A program made the translations under genes and the position numbers. A stretch of 64,000 nt of DNA, taken from assembly GCA_964613675.1 (NCBI GenBank), contig CAZTIH010000001.1:1-64000 (forward strand), written 5' to 3'. This DNA is from DAIUCA01 sp964613675. GTDB taxonomy: Bacteria > Pseudomonadota > Gammaproteobacteria > Competibacterales > Competibacteraceae. A model generated the notes under the pieces. The model saw only the letters and a list, made by a program, of their open reading frames with translations. It was not told the origin of the DNA and searched no databases. Each line of letters begins with the position of its first letter. Position 1 is the stretch's first letter. Below, piece by piece: positions 61,397 to 64,000 of the stretch.

Positions 61397-62845
61397 TTAA
61401 TGGCTGCTATCCACAATCCAGGTGTCTTTACTGCCCCCGCCTTGTGACGAGTTAACGACTAGCGACCCCGCTTTCAAGGCAACTCGCGTAAGGCCGCCCG
61501 TCGTAATGTTAGTGACCGCGCCTTGCAGAATAAAAGGCCGTAGATCTACATGGCGCGGCACAATCTGTTCGTCACACAGAGTGGGAGTGGTTGAGAGTTT
61601 GAGAGTCGGTTGTGCAATGTAATTACGGGGATCCTTCTGAATCAGTTCTGCAAACTGCTCACGTTCTTTTTCAGATGAATACGGCCCAATCAACATGCCA
61701 TATCCCCCCGACTCATTCGCAGGTTTTACAACTAATTCGTGTAAATTCCGCAAAACATATTCCTTTTGCTTATCGTCGAGACAAAGGTGAGTGGGAACAT
61801 TGGGAATGATGGCATCTTGATCTAGGTAGTAGCGAATGATTTCCGGAACAAAGGCGTATACGGCTTTATCATCGGCCACCCCCGCGCCCGGCGCATTCGC
61901 CAAGGCAACATTGCCCTTCTTCCAGGCCCTCATCAGCCCCTTAACGCCCAATGCAGAGTCGGCGTAAAAAACTTCGGGGTCTAGGAACCAATCGTCGATA
62001 CGCCGATAAATCACATCGACGCGCTTTGGTCCTTCGATATGCTTCAGGTACACGCAGTCATCAGATCCAACGACCAAGTCTGCGCCTTCTGCCAATTCTG
62101 CTCCCATCTGTTGTGCAAGATAGGCGTGTTCAAAATAAGCAGAATTAAAAATTCCCGGTGTCAGAACGACGACTTGCGGAAAATCCATTGGCCGAGGAGA
62201 AATAGAGGCCAGCATATCGAATAGCTGAGCGGGGTAATCATCGACCGGCAAAATGTTTTGTGTTTCAAAGAGTTCTGGAAATACGCGCTTCATAACCGAG
62301 CGATTTTCCAATAGATACGATACCCCAGATGGCACACGCAAATTGTCTTCCAGAACATAAAGCGTACCATCTTTATCGCGGACCAGATCAGAGCCGCAGA
62401 TATGAGCCCATATCTTGAGCGGGGGAGAAATTCCAACGCACTGGGGCCGAAAATTCTTGGAATTGGCTAGCAACTCGGCTGGAAAAACCCCGTCTTTAAC
62501 AATTTTTTGCTCGTTGTAGAGATCATCTATAAACAAGTTTAGGGCTTGCAGACGTTGTTTCAAACCTAATTCGGTGCGTTGCCATTCGGATTTGTCGATA
62601 ATGCGCGGAATAATGTCAAACGGCCAAGCTCGGTCGATATTTTGGCCTTCGGTGTACACCGTGAAGGTAATCCCCATAACTCTGATTGCGAGTTCTGAAG
62701 CCCGTTTGCGTTCTAATAGCTCTTCTTTTTTCAACGCTGTCAGATAACGACAGAGTTCTGATGCGGCCAATCGCGGTTCTTGACGCTCATTAATGAGTTC
62801 GTCGTAAAACGCGTGAGCGGGGTAATTTTGCCAATTGATGTGCAT
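61397..62845 (-). CDS. Circularly permuted ATP-grasp type 2 protein
   Basis: 482-residue predicted amide-bond ligase (DUF404/DUF407). Motifs: FDIIPRIIDKSEWQRTELGLKQR in its usual place, LFIDDLYNEQKIVKDGVFP, LYVLEDNLRVPSGVSYLLENR, VVLTPGIFNSAYFEHAYLAQQMG and VKPANESGGYGMLIGP. The family is predicted to join amino acids into small peptides; product unknown. It heads the ATP-grasp / alpha-E / transglutaminase operon. Confidence 0.93.
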   Translation of the reverse strand: MHINWQNYPAHAFYDELINERQEPRLAASELCRYLTALKKEELLERKRASELAIRVMGITFTVYTEGQNIDRAWPFDIIPRIIDKSEWQRTELGLKQRLQALNLFIDDLYNEQKIVKDGVFPAELLANSKNFRPQCVGISPPLKIWAHICGSDLVRDKDGTLYVLEDNLRVPSGVSYLLENRSVMKRVFPELFETQNILPVDDYPAQLFDMLASISPRPMDFPQVVVLTPGIFNSAYFEHAYLAQQMGAELAEGADLVVGSDDCVYLKHIEGPKRVDVIYRRIDDWFLDPEVFYADSALGVKGLMRAWKKGNVALANAPGAGVADDKAVYAFVPEIIRYYLDQDAIIPNVPTHLCLDDKQKEYVLRNLHELVVKPANESGGYGMLIGPYSSEKEREQFAELIQKDPRNYIAQPTLKLSTTPTLCDEQIVPRHVDLRPFILQGAVTNITTGGLTRVALKAGSLVVNSSQGGGSKDTWIVDSSH

Positions 62846-62891
62846 GTGTGCGGACCTTTGTTTTTTACAGCGCGGCGCATCGAAAATTAGT

Positions 62892-62919
62892 CCTATACAT
62901 TAAACTGCTGCAACTGCAA
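62892..62919 (-). promoter_or_regulatory. Candidate promoter of the ATP-grasp operon
   Basis: Reading leftward: TTGCAG (complement of 62914-62919), 16-bp spacer, TATAGG (complement of 62892-62897), about 50 bp before the ATP-grasp ATG. The 128-bp gap must also hold the ruvB promoter, which I cannot place. Confidence 0.33.
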
Positions 62920-62973
62920 AACACCTAATCTAACTTTGCTAGGATGCAGCAAAATTAGAGCGTAATTTATTAA

Positions 62974-63990
62974 ATGATAGAGTCAGACCGCCTACTTACT
63001 CCTGTAAAACAGCCCGATGATTACGACCGTGCTTTGCGACCTAAACGGTTAGCGGATTATGTCGGACAGCCTCAACTGTGTGAACAGATGGCGATTTTCA
63101 TCGACGCCGCACGGCAGCGTGGTGAGGCTTTGGATCATGTTTTGTTGTTTGGCCCCCCGGGGTTGGGGAAAACTACTCTTGCCCACATCTTGGCGAATGA
63201 ATTGGGGGTTAATTTGCGGCAAACTAGCGGGCCGGTCCTCGAAAGACCTGGCGATCTTGCCGCACTGCTGACTAATTTAGAGCCGCGTGATGTGCTTTTC
63301 ATCGACGAAATTCATCGGTTAAGCCCTATCGTTGAAGAAATTTTGTACCCCGCTCTAGAGGATTTTCAACTCGACATCATTATTGGTGAAGGCCCCGCCG
63401 CAAGGTCAATCAAGCTCGATTTGGCCCCTTTCACACTGGTAGGTGCCACGACGCGAGCAGGTTCCTTGACAGCACCTTTGAGAGATCGGTTTGGAATTCT
63501 GCAACGCCTGCAATTTTATTCTCCGGAAGAACTGACAGAAATTCTGCAATGTGCCGCACAAAAGCTCAATTTGCCCCTAACGAGTGAAGGTGCTTATGAA
63601 ATCGGACGACGGGCACGCGGAACACCTCGCATTGCACACAGATTGTTGCGGCGCGTAAGGGATTTTGCCCAAGTGCGTCGGGTATCGCCGATCAACATAG
63701 AGGTAGCTCACCTTGCCCTTGAGCTTCTGAAAGTCGATGAGGGAGGGTTAGACGAGCAAGACCGCCGTCTGTTGTGGATTATGATTCATCAGTTCAGAGG
63801 GGGGCCTGTAGGTTTAGATCACCTGGCGGCCATTTTAGGAGAAGAACGGACTACCCTTGAAGATGTCGTCGAACCCTATCTGATTCAGCAAGGTTACTTG
63901 ATGCGTACCCCGCGAGGGCGCGTCATCGCTCCTTTAGCCTATCGCCATTTTAATCTGCAACCACTAGAAAATGACGAGGAAAATTCATGA
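62974..63990 (+). CDS. ruvB: Holliday junction branch migration ATPase RuvB
   Basis: AAA+ motor of branch migration, 338 residues. [19 protein letters not shown], Walker [21 protein letters not shown] in its usual place, Walker [25 protein letters not shown], sensor [19 protein letters not shown] and the C-terminal winged helix with [20 protein letters not shown] and PRGRVIAP. ruvA and ruvC do not precede it. Its stop TGA overlaps a following ATG. Confidence 0.97.
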   Translation: MIESDRLLTPVKQPDDYDRALRPKRLADYVGQPQLCEQMAIFIDAARQRGEALDHVLLFGPPGLGKTTLAHILANELGVNLRQTSGPVLERPGDLAALLTNLEPRDVLFIDEIHRLSPIVEEILYPALEDFQLDIIIGEGPAARSIKLDLAPFTLVGATTRAGSLTAPLRDRFGILQRLQFYSPEELTEILQCAAQKLNLPLTSEGAYEIGRRARGTPRIAHRLLRRVRDFAQVRRVSPINIEVAHLALELLKVDEGGLDEQDRRLLWIMIHQFRGGPVGLDHLAAILGEERTTLEDVVEPYLIQQGYLMRTPRGRVIAPLAYRHFNLQPLENDEENS

Positions 63991-64000
63991 AGGAGGGAGC
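63987..64000 (+). CDS. Start of a gene continuing past the window end (partial)
   Basis: An ATG at 63987 overlaps the ruvB stop (ATGA) and has GAGGA eight bases upstream, like other coupled starts here. Only four codons are visible, so the product cannot be named. Confidence 0.35.

Overview
The window reads as a chromosomal segment of a gammaproteobacterium of moderate GC content that carries its replication origin. Three gene orders point there: rpmH-rnpA-yidC-mnmE running left from the origin with dnaA-dnaN-recF-gyrB running right; accA-tilS-pyrG-eno-ftsB-ispD-ispF as one block; and trmJ divergent from suhB. The genus cannot be fixed from sequence alone. Polyhydroxybutyrate genes (phaB, phaR), homospermidine synthesis and a FlgM-like anti-sigma factor suggest an environmental, storage-polymer-making and probably flagellated organism.

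Layout. 0-17 kb: trmJ/suhB, a membrane Ser/Thr kinase with a peptidoglycan-binding tail, an ornithine decarboxylase-homospermidine synthase pair, a membrane-anchored coiled-coil protein, gpmA, an argE-like/ABC1-kinase pair, a translationally coupled minus-strand set (aldo/keto reductase-like, nitronate monooxygenase with a 10-N assembly gap, gmhA-like isomerase, unknown), hemN, and a DMT transporter split by one stop codon. 17-24 kb: ispF-ispD-ftsB-eno-pyrG-tilS-accA. 24-32 kb: tRNA-Arg(CCG), a TerB-like gene, ugd-ubiX-mpl, hslO, tusA, a BepA-like protease and phaB-phaR. 32-41 kb: parC, a secreted reprolysin-like protease with a duplicated C-terminal module, an unknown membrane-anchored protein and maeB. 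40.7-41.7 kb: an AT-rich non-coding stretch with eight copies of a 19-bp hairpin-forming repeat. 41.7-51.8 kb: the origin region, with 11 perfect DnaA boxes and an AT-rich candidate unwinding element between dnaA and dnaN.

51.8-63 kb is the most unusual part. A flgM-like gene with its own candidate sigma-28 promoter converges on a three-gene operon. That operon encodes a protein with a GrpE-like C-terminus, a divergent 912-residue HSP70/actin-fold ATPase and a TrfA-family plasmid-type replication initiator. A nucleotide-exchange-factor-like partner, an HSP70-like motor and a replication initiator together suggest a chaperone-controlled initiator, perhaps from a captured plasmid; I know of no described system with this composition. 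After it come the known transglutaminase / alpha-E / circularly permuted ATP-grasp cluster and ruvB.

Many adjacent genes share GTGA or ATGA stop/start overlaps, which indicates translational coupling. All functions are inferred from sequence motifs and gene context; no database search was run.
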